From the NCBI GenBank assembly GCA_008921705.1, contig VFFE01006702.1, positions 124,001 through 188,000 of the forward strand: a stretch of 64,000 bases of DNA, read 5' to 3'. This document shows, one piece after another, positions 44,191 through 58,700 of the stretch. A model generated the notes under the pieces. The model was given only the letters and a program-made list of their open reading frames with translations, was not told the origin of the DNA and ran no database searches. This DNA is from Burhinus oedicnemus (lineage: Eukaryota > Chordata > Aves > Charadriiformes > Burhinidae). Position 1 is the stretch's first letter. Each line of letters begins with the position of its first letter. Position numbers and translations under genes: made by a program.

Positions 44191-46562
44191 TAGCCATTCT
44201 GCATAGTGTTTATTTATAAACAAAAACATTGCATTTGATCACATACAAGTTTTGATCCAGCAAACTCAGATTTATATATTTTTTTATTTTTTACAAAAAA
44301 TACATTTTAACAAGTAAATAAAACCCATTTCCATTAGTCCACTGTTCTCCAAAGTGTAAATGTACAGGGTAAATTTCCCATTTTTAATATACACATATGC
44401 TATATTTTGCCAGTTGTCTAAATTAAACTACAGAGTCTGATGAAACATAATAAATAATGATTAAGATATGGAAAACTACACACCGATAAATGGAATATAT
44501 AAACTTTTAAAAAGTCATACAAACAGTTATATTACAGCCACCTCTTCAAAGTCAAACATTCAATTTATCTATTATAAAGTACAACAGTACTGAATTATCT
44601 TTATTGGCATATTAGAATAGATAGCATCTTAAAATTGAAATACTGTCCGTAGAAAGAAACTGACTGAACTATAACTAAAAGGAATATAATCTCAGGACAG
44701 CAGCAGTGCAAAAGCCAAAAACGTTGGCTTTATAAAAAAAGACATTTCCTAGGAATGAACACATTGAATGCTGTTTCATGATATTTTTTTTTTCATTTTT
44801 TATTTTAAGAATTTTTTAAAAGAACCACTTTTCTTGATCTTTGTTTGGATTACAAATACCACCACAGAGTAAAAGGTGGATTTGCTGTGTTTGCCACTTC
44901 TCTTCTGATTCCTGATGACTTCAGAAGAAAAGCATGCAATTGCCTGAAAATACTGTCACAATTGTAACAGCAATTTCTCTCGGTACCATTTCTTCCAGGA
45001 ATTTTTTGCATGAGCATTAGAGCATACAACTAGTGGCTTAAGAGTCACTATAAAACATTTACCAAAAAAAAGGGGGGGAATCCCCTATCTTGCCTATAAT
45101 GAAAGATGCCTAAACTTTAAGATAGCATAAACAAGTTATATTTGAACATTTTCAGCTTTAGCTCACTCTGTAGTAGTTAACACCACAGATAAGGAAACAT
45201 GCCTCCTTTTCAAAGTACTTCCAATTCAACTAGTTAATCATGGACTTAGTAGTCTGACTCATTTGTACATGGTATGGCATGGTACATTCTGATAGGAAGG
45301 TAAGTTTTGGCAACAAATCTCAGCACCCTCACATCTCAGCCTGAAAGACTCCAAGGCAGACTATATGTTTAATACTGCAACGACTTGTTTTTTGAGATAA
45401 TATATATAAGCATTTGTGTACATCACAGAACCTCTACGTCAATCCTGTTCAACACTGGGCTTCCCAGAAAAAAGGCCTTCAGGTTTCAAGAGGTGGTGGT
45501 TGATGCAGAGCAGAGGTTGCACAAGAATCCTACCTAGCTTTGGATATGCGATATGCCACCCCAGCTTGTTCTCTCCAGTGGTCCACCAGGATGCTTCCCA
45601 TTCCACCAGCTGCCTTTGACTTGGAAAAAAGTAGGCAAGAGTTGTGTGTGAAATCTGAGCATTGAAGCCGTGTACTGGTACATACCTGGACCTGTGAACC
45701 AGCACTGCTGTGTTCAAATGGGAACTATAGGGTAGAACTGAAGATCCTTCTAACTGTGCTCAAATACAGACAAGTTCTTGGATGTAGGAAACAACAATCA
45801 AGTGGCAAGGGCAGGACACAAAAAGGCATGTGGTTTTCATCACTGAAAAGGCTGAAATCTCCCAGCCGTGTCCCATGGAGTTGTTTATGCTACAAAACTA
45901 TGTACAGATAGTCGTCTTTAGTGACATCAAAAAACCCAAAAGGGAGTCAAAGCTCATCAGTTTTCAGGATAAAAGCCTTAAGGATTTTTTCTTCTTTTGG
46001 TAGTCAAACACCAATATTACCCATATGGCCAAAGTTTTCATCTACTAGTTACATTTCTATCCCATTAATGCAACATACAACATTGCTGATAGCAATGAAA
46101 CAATACTGTAGTATACAACAACACTACTAAGGTTTGTTCTGAGAAGAAAATCAATGAAGGTTCCTTTTTGCATTTTTAATAGATTCTACTACTTAGATTT
46201 TAGAAGAGGAAATAATTGCAAGTATTAATGCTTATATAAGATCAAAAGTCAACGAAGAAGCTTTTGTAGAAAAGTATTAAGATTCCTAATAATAAAAATA
46301 TTTGCAAATTTAATTACAAATATATTTTAAAAGCAAAATCCTTAATTAAGTACATCAGGGTTGGTCAATATTAACAGTGTTCCTTTAAGAGGAAGTGAAG
46401 ATAACACCCACTGCATCTGTGGGAACATCTAAACGCTTATAGTATATACACTTATTGATCAAATTATGTCAAATATATAAAGTGAAGCAGTATATACAGT
46501 TTTGAACCTACACAAAGGTTATAATGGAAGATCAAGTAAGAGTCTGCTAAAATCTTGAGATA
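44190..46562 (-). other. MORC3: Probable MORC3 3' UTR
   Basis: About 2.4 kb of very AT-rich, repeat-free sequence directly after the MORC3 stop with no further coding potential. Candidate polyadenylation hexamers are near its left end. The extent is inferred. Confidence 0.6.
44209..44214 (-). terminator. Candidate MORC3 polyadenylation signal AATAAA
   Basis: The minus strand reads TTATAAATAAACACT. A second AATAAA lies at 44283-44288. The change to mixed-composition sequence just to the left suggests the transcript ends near here. Confidence 0.5.
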
Positions 46563-46716
46563 TTAAGTACTACTGATTTCATGCATTTGTTCTACAACTT
46601 GTCCTAAAATTTCATCTACTACATCAATATCATAATTTACTTGCTGCAAGTCTAGATCAGGCATGATTGTAGCCAGAAGTTGTCCAACATTCACTCGAAG
46701 AGAGCGTAGTTTCAGG
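46563..46716 (-). CDS. MORC3: MORC3 visible exon 13 (terminal coding exon)
   Basis: Encodes [20 protein letters not shown] to [11 protein letters not shown] and the stop TAA at 46563-46565. The acceptor is TTCTTCACAG. The C-terminus is nearly identical to human. Confidence 0.97.
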
Positions 46717-49700
46717 CTGTGAAGAAATAATTAGGTATGATTAGATGTAGATGAAGTTTCATGTTCAGATAGACAGTACTTTATTTAACAAAGCTGGATG
46801 AATACTCTATACTGGAAAAGCTCCATACATGACTTCCACAAACCAACAAAAAACTGATGCAGTTAAAGCTGCATCAAGATAATTTCAAAATCTACTAGTT
46901 TTTCAAAGCTGAGCCTCTCAAGTTTTAATTTTGAAGGTATGTATTCCCTTAGTTTCAAACAAATACTAAGGGCTAAACTGAATTCTGCCTTTCCCAAAAC
47001 AGATGAGAAATATTTCTGAATGCTTTTATTTAAGTTAACAAATAAGCACTGGCACATCCTTTATCCCACAACACCTTTTTATTTCTCAAAACAATATTAA
47101 ACCCCAGTATTTTTATACATTTACATGCACAAACTACTACCACCTATGGGAACAAAAGGAGAGGAGAAGGCAAGAAAAAGCAGTTTGTCTAAAGGCTTTA
47201 AAATATAAAGAGGAAATAAATTAAGAGTTATAGTACAGGGAAAATGCTAGGCCTCCTCTTTTGCTTTCTTTCCTGGATCCCCTTGCTCTGTCCTCTTCCT
47301 GATCGAATTGCTTCCAAATCTCCCACCCTTCTCTTAAGCATTTCCTTCTACCATCAGTTCCTTCATCATCTCCAGTAGCCAGTCTTCACAGTGCTATCAC
47401 ATCCCAATAGGACTTGTGGTGGAAGTTACTTACAAGTCCCAAATATATTTGCTAATTCTTCTAGGAAGCACAAGTCAGGTGCTATAAGAAGAAAATGAAA
47501 TGCTGGCAGATAAATGGGAGACTTAACCACAGGGGCAGGGGGGGGGAATCAGACTGAAAGGGATCTCTGGAAATCATCCAGTCCATTCTTCTCTGTGCAC
47601 ACCCCTCCTCCATTCAAAGCAAGGCTAACTGAGATCAGGTCACTTAGGACCTTCTTGTGTTATGAAAATCTCCAAAGATGGATATTCCACAATTTCCCTA
47701 GGTCCCTTTCTCAGGGTTTGACTATCCTCACTGTGAACACTTCTTTTCTCTAATATTGAAACAGAATTTCCCTTGTTGCAGCTTATATCTATTGCCTCTT
47801 GTCCTATCACTGTGCTCACAGGAAAAGGCTGCCTTCGTTGTTTCTACACCCTCTCATTAGGCAGCAGAAGAGAGCAGTAAGATTTCAAGGTAACCCGCTC
47901 TTTGTAAGGCTACTTCCCTCAGCTTCCCCTTCTATATCAGATGTTCCAGGCTCCTAGCCATCTTGGTGGCCCTTCAGTAGACTTGCTCCGATATGCCAGT
48001 GTCATTCATATACCAGGGAGCCCTAAAGTGGACTCTATGTTTGGTCTCACAGTGCCCAATAGTAGGGAAGAATCACTTCCCTCAAACTGCTGGCTGAACT
48101 TTTGCCAATATAGCCCAGTAGGCACTGGGTTCTCCCACCACAAGAGTGCACTGCTCACTCACATTCAACTTTTAGTCCACCAGCATCACAGGCCATCTTC
48201 TTCCAAGCTGCCTTCCTATGAGTGGTCTCCAGCTTGTTCAACTGCATGGGGTATTTCCAACACAGGTGCAGAACTTTGTAGTTGCCTTCGTTGAATTTCC
48301 AGGAGGTTTCTTTCAGCCCATTTTTCCAGTTTGTCAAGGTCCCTCAACAGCAGACCTACCCTCCAGAGTATCAATGGCTCCCTCCAATTGATGTCATCGT
48401 GAATTTATGGAGTTAATTTTGCTGCATCATCTAGGCCATTAATGAAGGCATTAAACATTACTGGCCTCAATACTGATCCATGAGCTCAGCAGCCTGGCTG
48501 GTTTTACGACCCACTGCCTAGTCTACCTATCCAAACCATACCTCAGAAACTTTGCCATAATAATATTATGGCAGTCCATGCTGAAAGCTTTGCTAAAATG
48601 AAGATCCAGAGAGCTGGTTATCTCACTGTAAAACGCAATGAGGCTGAAAAGGCATAATTTGCCCTCAGTGAGTCCGTGCTGGTTGTTCCTAATCATCTTG
48701 ACTATCATAGGGCTGCATGTGGCTTCCAGGTAGATCTGCTCTATGGTCTTTTCAGGGACTGAGGCTACACTGACCAGCCTGTAGTTCTGCCAGTCCTAAA
48801 TATGGGCATGACTACTGCCTTTTTCGAGGCACCAGGAACATTGACTGCCACAGCCTTTTGGAGATATCATCATAAAGCAAACTCTCTGTCAATTGGCCAG
48901 CTCCCTCTGATGTGTCTCATCTGGTCTCATGGACTCGTGTATGCCAAATTTGCTTAAGTGGTCCCTTAATTCAGTCACCTTTTATTATAGGTAATGCTTC
49001 ACTCCCTAAAATTACCACTTGGGTCAGGGACCTGGGTGGCCACAGGGCAGACCTTACCAGTAAAAACCAAGGTAAAGAAGTTACTGGATACCTCAGTAAT
49101 TTGTGCCTCACACACTTCATTGTCCTTTGCTGCTAAGGATCTGCCCCACTGAGCAGCAGAGCCACATTTTTCTTAGTTCTCTTGTTGCTGCTACTGTGCT
49201 GACACAAGCCCTTCTGGTTGCACTTCACAGGCCTTGCCAGTTTTAACTCCAGCTGAGCTCTGGCTTTCAATTCCATCTCACATGCCCAGGCAGTGTTCTA
49301 TATTTCTGCTGGACTGCTCATGCCTGCTTCCATCTGGTGTGTGTACTTCTTTTGTGTGTTTGCTATTTCTATTAACCGAGAACTGCAAGCTCTCTATTTG
49401 TTAAATCCTCGTTTAGTTCAAAGATACACTCTGGACACAACCTAGTTCCATAGGATTGGTCTGCAGCAAGAAATTCTTACAGGAAAGGTAAGTTTCGAAA
49501 CCAAACCCAAACTCTTTTCCATAGAGTACTATTGATCCAGGAAAGAAAATTAGAATATAAAAGTGAAGTTCATCTATACGACATAAGCTAATGATCACCC
49601 TCTTTCCTGCCTCCTTTCTCTCTCCTTGTTCTGCAAGTCACGTCTAGAAATTATATAACATTTTTGATATTCTAAGGAGTGTCAGTATAGCATTCCATTG

Positions 49701-52700
49701 TGCAACGACAACCCTGCTCACACAAATACCTAAATCATAAAAAAAAATTCAATAAATCACTTGATAAAAAAATGTTACTGAGTTAGGGGTCACAAAAGGC
49801 AGTAGAAAAGAATTCCAAGCATCACATTTTATTATATTATCATCAGACATGACCTTCATCACAATGCTTCAGATACAATCAACCAGCCAAAATGTTGCTT
49901 GAAATATATTCTAGAAAGAAGAAAATTTATACCTTTCTCCATCAGAAAAATTTACAGAGTCTTCTACATTACTGGTAGTAGAATCATTTGCACGTGCTAC
50001 TGCTTGTGGAATTGAAGCTTTTAATTGTGCGATTTCTGCTTTGAGTTCTTCACATTGACAGGCAATTTGATTTTTTTCCACTTCTAGTAGTTCAATCTGG
50101 CAAGCAAGTAAAAGTATTTTTATATATCAAATTAAATAAAAATAATTTTATATACCAAATAAAACTGTGGTGGATTAAAATAAAAACATATACAAATGTA
50201 AATCATTTACCTTTGTTAAGCTGACTGCTTTTAATTAACTTTTCAGTGAGATTTTAAGACATGACAACCTAGACAAACTGCTTTAAAACAGCCAGCTGTC
50301 AGCTGAACCACTGTCTGTGTGGTCTCTCTAAGCCTGCTCAGTCTCTCTTGTCTTGCAGTCATAGCCACTCAGAGCCTTGCAGTCTTTCTCAAGTTTGTTT
50401 ATTTCTATCTATGGAAGCAAAAAAACAGAAGTGCCTAGGCTAACTTAGTATTTCTTCCCTCTTTTAGGTGGCTTGATTAGTTAGTGGACTGAGCTATACA
50501 ACACATTGCGTACTAGAACTGCTATGAAACACCCATTAAAAAATAAAAATAATTTGTTAATTTGAATGATATCACTGTTTTAACAAACGTACCTCGCTTT
50601 TATATCTGTCTCTCTCAATGCTGCACTTGTCCAGCTGCCTGAAAACATCATCCAGTTGCACAGCAATTTCATCTACCTCGCTCTTATTTTCACCATCAGC
50701 ACACTTGCTGCATTCAGTTTTTAAGTTCTGCAGGGTACTGCATTGTTCCTTTAGTTTTGCTATTTCTTTTAAGGCCTGCTCATACAGAACAGTCACTTCT
50801 GCCAAACCTCTTTCATGAACATTTTCTTCTTCAAATGAAGAAATTGTTTCAGTTGACTGATGGCACATTTCTTTTTTTACATACTTATTATTCATTTCCA
50901 AAATCCTCTGTTCCAGTGTTTCTACTTGTTTGGTTAAAACTTCACATTTGTTTTGGTACATTTCTTTTTCTTTGTTTAATAATTGAAGTTGATTTTTCAG
51001 TTCATTTTCAAGTTCTACAGATGTCTCAGAAACATCATTAATGTACTGTTTAGTTTCCACCTCTGCTCTGGGAACTTGAATGTCAGTGTCATCTTCCACC
51101 TCTTCCTTTTTAACAACTAGGTTTGGAAGCTCTGTCTGTGTTGCTGAGGTCAACTGTTCACTTTTTGGTTCTGAAGTAGCTGCACTGCAAGGTTCTCCGA
51201 CATCACAGTTTTCTTTCTGCTTCTCCTCTTGATCCAAATTAATACATTCAGTTTTTATTACGGGAACATCAGAATCTGCTGAAGGCTTTGGAGTACTGCT
51301 CTCCTCTAAAATAATGACATCTTCATCATCATCATCATCGTCATGGTTGTTGAATGTTGTGTCATTTAATCGAGGTGTCTTTAAAGACACAGGTGTCATG
51401 CAACTAGGTGTCCTCCGTTTAAGACTGAGAAGCAAAATATTAAACAGATTATTGTATTTCTCAAATACTGCAAAGTCATTTGTTTCAAACTGTGTTTAGT
51501 GTTTCTATAAGCACTATTAAAAACTACCACTCAATACCTAGAATGCGACATCTCCCTGCAGAATATTTTAAGATGTATAGCCAGAGTAAATACCTCTCCT
51601 GTAAAAAGTGACTGACATCCACATACTAAATTATTACCTTCACACATTATTTTGAAACAGACTCAGCCTCAGTATTTGCAGAGACACCCCCCCTGCATCC
51701 GTTCCTTAACCAACAGAGGTTAAGGAAAACATGCTGCCGAGTGTGGTTAACACAATAGTCTTTTTCCGGAAGAGACAAACCACTAAGCAGTTTTCCTTGC
51801 CACTACACAGTATTTTTTGCTGCGTTCACTTTTGTACTTCACAAGGTTTCTAGGTACCTTTAATCAACCGACTGCTTCCTATACTCCCAAAAGCGACATA
51901 CGAATTTTGGCAGCTATCACCTGAAGATGGGACTATACCCAACACCTTCCTTTTTATTAACAAGTTATTAATTTTAGAAATAAATAGGAATCTACTTTGT
52001 ACAGATTCACTAACCTGTTATCAGAATCAGAATGAGGTGAAGATACTTGTCTATGTAAAATAAACAAAGATCTTTTGACAGAAGCATTTGATGTTTCTGG
52101 TAAAAGTGATCTCGGAACAGCTTCCTTTCCACTCACAGCTGAGAACGTTTTGAAGTCTTTACTTGAAGAAACAGGTGTTTTTAAAAACATTTCATTATTG
52201 ATCTAGAAGATAACATTAGTTAAGAATGAAAAGGAAACAAACATCAGTAGATTCTTCAGATAGGTTTAAGCAGTTCTCCTAACTATCTGCCAACACCTAA
52301 AATTCTGAATGGCATTTCTTTTGTATACTACAAGGATCACCTTGATCCCAGGCTCAGTATTTTGCAATAAGAAAGGCTAACTAGACTCCACATTGCAAAC
52401 CCCAGTTTTCTTATCTTAATAAACTCTACTGATGTGTGTGAAGTATTTCCTTCACGTTGGTTTAAGATGTACAACATATTAGAAAGCAGCAACTTCTACG
52501 TCATAATTACAGACTTCTGGCAGATTTCTCAGAGGACGTTGAATGCTGTACACCAGCTGCACACTCCTCTCCATGCACAGATTTATTGCTGTCAGAAAGC
52601 AGCTTTCTGATCTTACAAGTCTTTCTCTAGATCACTGTGTAGAATCTCAGGCAAGAGCTTTTCCCAAGCTTCTGTTAGAAGTCTAACCATCATACACAAA

Positions 52701-55700
52701 GCACGTCACAGCCATCTCTGTTAAAGCTGCTCATAATTAATTCAGTTTGTCTAAAGTGAACAATACTTTACTTTTAGAAATTACTTCTGTACTCGGGTAA
52801 AAGCAATGGCAGAAAAATTAATACAATGAAGTATATAGGTTAAAATCACACATGCAAAATCTCTTCTCCAGAAATGGAGTGATCTGAGGTTAGCATTTTA
52901 CTTTGAAAGTAACTTAAGCTAAATCCCACTTAGGAAATTTGATTCTGAGTTACAATCTACACATTCTCATCACTCAACCATGTTGATTTACATCTGCATT
53001 TAATTTGAATTTGAGCGCCTGCTTGCAAAAGTACAGCTACTACAAGTCTGTCCACCCCTACCCCAGTTTTAAGGGCATCTTTGCTTTCATATCCTCATCA
53101 CATCTCTCTACAACAAATCCACTTTCAATAATTAGATGTCGCGGCATAAAAACAGGTATGAGTGACTGACATCTTTTCTAGTACTATTTTGTGAGAGGGC
53201 TTTGTCCCTCTCAAGCTCTCTCTTAAGTACTACATAGAAAGCAGTGGTGTATTTTCCATCACTGGACAGCAAAGACAGGGGATTTCTGGTTTATTAACAG
53301 TGAGCATAACCTGCACAGCCATCAAAACAAAACAGGATGTTGAACCAGTCAGTTGGCCACTAGCTAAAGGAAACTAACTCAAAGCCTGGCCTATTCAATC
53401 AAACTGCATAGTATTGTTGCCGGTAAGAACAACTCTGCTCCCAAAGTCAGTTTCCTATCAACTTCAAGAGTTACCTGGTGGCTGTACTCTAGTCGCTTCT
53501 TCAGTTTTTCCCTGTCTCTGCACAGCAGAAAAAAAAATAATTAAGAGCTTAGATACAAAATGTTAATTCATTACAAAACCAAACCAACCTCAAAATCTAA
53601 AAGCAAACACAATACTCCTTATTTCAGCGAGATACAATAAAGTTCTAATGAACATATTCTGGTTTATTGAATGAAAATTTTCTGCATGAACTTAGAAGCT
53701 AGTATAGCTAAAGTTAGCTTAACTAACAAGTTCTCTCTCAGATTAAGATTTATTTAAAAAAAAAAAATTAAAACCCCCAAAGCTCCCAATTCTAGAATAC
53801 TAGCCAGCAAAAGTTAAAATTACACAAGTCATTTATGTATTGAAGCATTCAGCTACTTCAACATGGACCTGGAAAATAGTTGCCTAGACAAGGTCTCCTA
53901 ACAGCCCTCCTAGCTCGCTTCGCTAACATCCCAAACTATCCTCATACCACTTACTACTATGCAACAGTGCCCCTCTCTTGAGAGCTGCACTTGAACACCA
54001 ATTGCTGCACTGCTCTTCTTAATAGTTATTAAATGAGAGGCCCCTTTCGTTATGACTTTCCTAATTTTGATTTAGGAGGGCAAACAGGTATTAAGTCAAA
54101 GACAGAAATCTGAATTTAATGCCAACATGGTAATAACAGAAGAGAACAGTGCTATTCACCTATTTGCTGCTATGATCAAGTCTTGATTTCAGGGCACTAT
54201 TTTCTGGCTGGATATATTCCCAGAACAGTTGCAATTATACCATAGGTGAGAGAAAAGGGCATTTAGTTTGCACATTCCTTTTCTAGTGTTAAGACACCTG
54301 TAAGACAATCTTCTAGTACTCACTTTTTCTTGTAAGTTTTTTCATATGTAGGATGTATTAAGTCATCATCTTCTGGTTCTTCTGGCACATTACAATTCCT
54401 GAGTTAAGGAGGGGGGGGGGAAGCGACAGAAAGAGCTTAACATCCCACGCTTATAACAGATTATAAGATGAGAACTAAAAGCAGTATTTAGACATTCATC
54501 GAAATCTAATTTTACCGGAATTGTGGGTCAGGGTTCAGCGAGCAGTACCACTTTTCTGGCAAGTGCTCTATTCCATCTGGTAGCTTCCGCCACTTCAAAC
54601 ATGCATCGCATTGTACCCATGTCTGATCAGGCTGTTTTCTGTAATGGAAAAAATACCAGAACTGTCATACAAAAAGTTCATCTTCATGACTGAGTGTAAA
54701 ACAGTAATAATAGCACATAAAATTCTTCTGTTTAGAAGTGATACTCACTGTATCTCCTCAACTGGCAAAGCTAATGGACATTCTTCGTTTTTCTTTGTTT
54801 TCATTTCATTCCAGTAATCATTAAGCTTTTCTCCTAACGCTGCTATTGTAAGTCTAAAAAGAAAAGTTTTTAAAAGACCACCTTAAATAATTAAATCCTA
54901 GCACAGAAAGAACCTTTATAAACTACAGTGAAAGAATAAACTTATGAACCACTCTAATATTTCTATTTGCACAACAGTAAGCTTTTTGCTTTTAGAAAAC
55001 CCTAGGAACTAGTAATTGTGTGAAGTCATGTTTGTCAGCAAAGAAATTACTGGAAATATGAGTTGGAGCACAAAGACTGAAATCAAGAGTGCTCAATTCA
55101 GAAGCACTGTGAATGCACAGTACAAACCCTGAAGTTACCTCACCAGTTCAACCTCAATCATAGAAGAAACAAATACAAACCCACCTCTGTCAATCCAGCA
55201 CCTAGCTCTGTATTTAGCTGATGTTTCTGTACATACATTAATTGCCGGTTCATGACTGCTCTAAGTTGACATACAACAATACTACATGGAGATTGCAAAT
55301 GTATGACCACTTTAATGTAGTATAAAGTCTACATGTTGCTAAAAGGAGCAGTCCAGTCCTACCCTAGGTTAATTTTTAGCTGGATTAGTTTCCTCATCAG
55401 GGCTTATCGTGCAGCTGAATGACTACTAGAGCTGGCACACACAGGAGGGAGTGGTACGGAAGAACAACAACAAGCCCCACAGGTGAGGTAGAGGTAAGAC
55501 TGCCTTTTGTCAGTGTGCTGAATTTACGTCAGAGTAAAGTGGCAGGGTAACCAGAGCCTGAAAGTCAGTCCCTCCCTGCCTGGTTTATTCCAATACCTAC
55601 ACCACACCATCCCTTGAACTTACACAAATGTTTGTGCAGTGAACTAGTCTGACCTACAGAGTTTTGAACTAGATCACCTCTGAACCCCAGTCATGAATTT

Positions 55701-58700
55701 CTGTGTCAAAAAAAGGAAGTATCACAAGGGCAGAAACAGGCACAAATGCATGGACGGGATCATGTCTCTCTTCTGGAGAAGGAAGAAGGGCAGGTCATCT
55801 TACACTGATCAAGAAATTACAGCATCAGTTTTACATTTCTGTTTTGGACTGGAAAGTTACCTTTTGAAAACGTGTAGCACTCTTTGCAGAAAAATCTTTA
55901 TAAAAGATCTTTCAAGTGTAGTATCTCTATGCCCGCATTAGAAGTGTTTTTAAAAAGAAACGAGTAAAAAGCATTCAATGCTCACTGTGCCAGCCTGTGC
56001 AAACACAGTGCAAACCTTGGTCAACACAAGTGACTATCCTACAGTGTTCCTCATTCCTCCCCCTCTTCCAAGGGAACTATTAGTGCCACCACACAGGAAA
56101 TGGTTCAGGGAACATTTGTATTGAAAAAAAACTAACACAAGAGCTGTCTTCCAGTTTGAATGATTCCCTGATCTGCTTTACCACGTGTTCTAGTTAACAG
56201 CTCTACTAGCACAATGGTGGTAAAAATACGGGAACTACTTAAAGCTAGCACTATCACTGCAAAGAGCAGCACAAACTGTGGGTACGATTTAGAGATACAG
56301 GCAGAATGAACCATAGTGGCTGTGGCAGCTATCAGGCTTGCTGCTCCTCCTCCAGAGGGCTGCTGTTTCAACAGCAGGAATGACCAGATTTATCTTGCTA
56401 CAGCCCCTCAATTGCTGCAATTAACAACTCTCTATTACAGCACTCTGGCAGGGGTTTTGGGTTATCTTTATATGCAGAGCTGCATATAAATCAGCAATCC
56501 AGGAAAGGTGTTGTGGACAGTTCAGGTTGCCAGTGGAAGCTGAACAACTGGCTGAAGGGCGAAACACGCAGCTTGAAAAACGTAATGACTTCTGCCAAAG
56601 TTTACCCCACCTATGTTTGCAAGTCAATACCCTAAGTTTCTAAGTCCACGTTGAAAGCAAATGTTAGGGCACATAAAGTGCCTGCTCCTTTAAGGGCACG
56701 TGGTCAAAGGAACCATAAACAAGAACACACAGAGATAAACCTGACTGACAAGGGAGGTAGTGATAAGAACAAACCTGGTCAGTCGCACTAACTGGTAAGG
56801 ATATGTGGAGTGTAAGAATGTTTATTTTTTCAGTTGGGAGGATAAGAAAAGGGAAGGAGACAAACACAGAGACTTATAAAACCTGACCAATTAGAGTTAA
56901 CAAAGACAACAACCAGAAACAAACCTGGTCAGTCACACTAATTGATGGGCTATCCAGAAACTGCAGGCAAACAGGGATTTCACAACTGATAAGGATGCGA
57001 ACCTGAAGGTCCAGGATGTTTGGAGGGGGTCAGTGGAACTAAGCCAACTGATGAGGAAACATGTGGAAGGCAGAGCAGGCATGTGGAAGGCAGAGCAGGG
57101 AGGAACAAAGAGGAAGATAGATAGAAAAGAGTATAAAAGGAGCTGGTTGCATGTAAACCAGGTTCGGTCAGTACAGTTGTCTGGCTGAGCCCTGTGCCTG
57201 ATCACCACAGTCTGTCCTATCTTCTTGTACCTTATTTAATGTTTTCTTAACTCTCTACATGATCTCGTTCTCTATACCATGCATACATGTATGGCAAGGA
57301 CTACGTGCCAGCTACTGGTGAGAGCTCTATGTGTGAGTGGATCTGGTGCCAGCTCCTGGAGTCAAGACTGGGTGTATGGTGTCAGCTACCGAAGCAAGTG
57401 GGGGTCTCAGCTGCCACCCATTGAGGCAGGAACAGAAAGGCGTGCCCCCCAAAAAACAGCTCCTGGGGTGGACCAGCATAAATGAAGGGCTCAGTGCTGG
57501 CAGCTGGAGCAGGACTGTGGGTCACAGTCTGTGTGCCTGGTGCTGGCTGCTCGTGGGGGGACGACAAGTGTCTGAATCTTCCCCAGTCCCGCTGTGCTGG
57601 TGTGCATGGAGTGTTCACGTGTATTTGCTGGCAAACTTCAAACTGGACTCAGCAGTGAGCAGGAGGCCCCAGGTCGGGGCAGGGCTATCAGGCAGACAAG
57701 GGTTTGTGCTGGTATTCCCAAGGGGACTTGCAAATATGGAGTGTCTGTGGTACGAGCGTGTAAGTGCGCACATGTTTGCTAGCAAACATCAAACTGCACT
57801 AGCCAGCATGCAGGGGACCTGTGAGGCAGGTAAGAGGGCCCGGAGTCCAGGCAGGTTACCAGGAGGACAGAGGGGCCACACCGGTACTCAGGGGATCCAC
57901 AAACGTACACATCCTTGTGAACCTAGAGTGTCATGTGTGTGTTTTCACTAGTGAGCTTTTATCTCTACCAGCTGAAGAAGAGGAAGGGGACTTGGCTGCT
58001 GATGTTTTATGCGAGTCCTTGTCTGTGGCAGTCTGTGTAACCAGCCATGTCAGTGTCCCCTGTGTGTGTGCCCCTGGGACACATGCTCAGCTTTGCTACT
58101 GGCTGAACCTGCAAATAGAAAAGTGGCAGTGGCTGGGCAAAAGGGAGTCCCTGGACAGAGCTGCTGGAGGAGGTGGCCACTCCTAACAGCCCTTAACACA
58201 AAGCAGCACAGAAAACAAAAGAGTCTTGTCATGGTGAAAGGAAAGAAAGTCATACAGAGTGGAAGTTATCAAGGTTTGTATTCAGGAATTTTCCCCTGGA
58301 CAGTTTTTACACCTCAGCCCAAAAACTGCTTAGGTAACTCATCCCCTCTAGCCTTCCCTCCCCGACATGCCTCCTTTCACAATGCCAGGACAATTGGTTC
58401 GAAGCACAGGAGTGTAAACAGACTAGGAAAGTCACTTGGCTTAAAATTTTCAGATATGATAATAGGTTTTAAGTCAGACCAGATCAGTTTAACTATAGGA
58501 AATATCACACTAGATACAGATCGATTGGATGGATGCAAATATATAAAATAAAAAGTGAAATAAAACAGTGTCCCAAATCACTGCTGCCTTCAGGATGTCG
58601 GGTATTTTAAATGCTCTACCAGGTAGCAGAGCATTTGAGGGTGTTCTCTTAGGAAAGAAACTGAAAAGAAGGGCTCAGAAATATCCAACAAAACTCTTCC

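Noticed and set aside
55650..55690. Possible CR1 3' fragment (TTGAACTAGATCACCTCTGA)
   Set aside because: Only about 30-40 bp resembles the CR1 tail; too short to separate from chance by eye.
57337..58186. Open frames of 121-204 codons in the MORC3 intron
   Set aside because: They fall in the repeat-rich LTR-like element; repeats explain the long frames.
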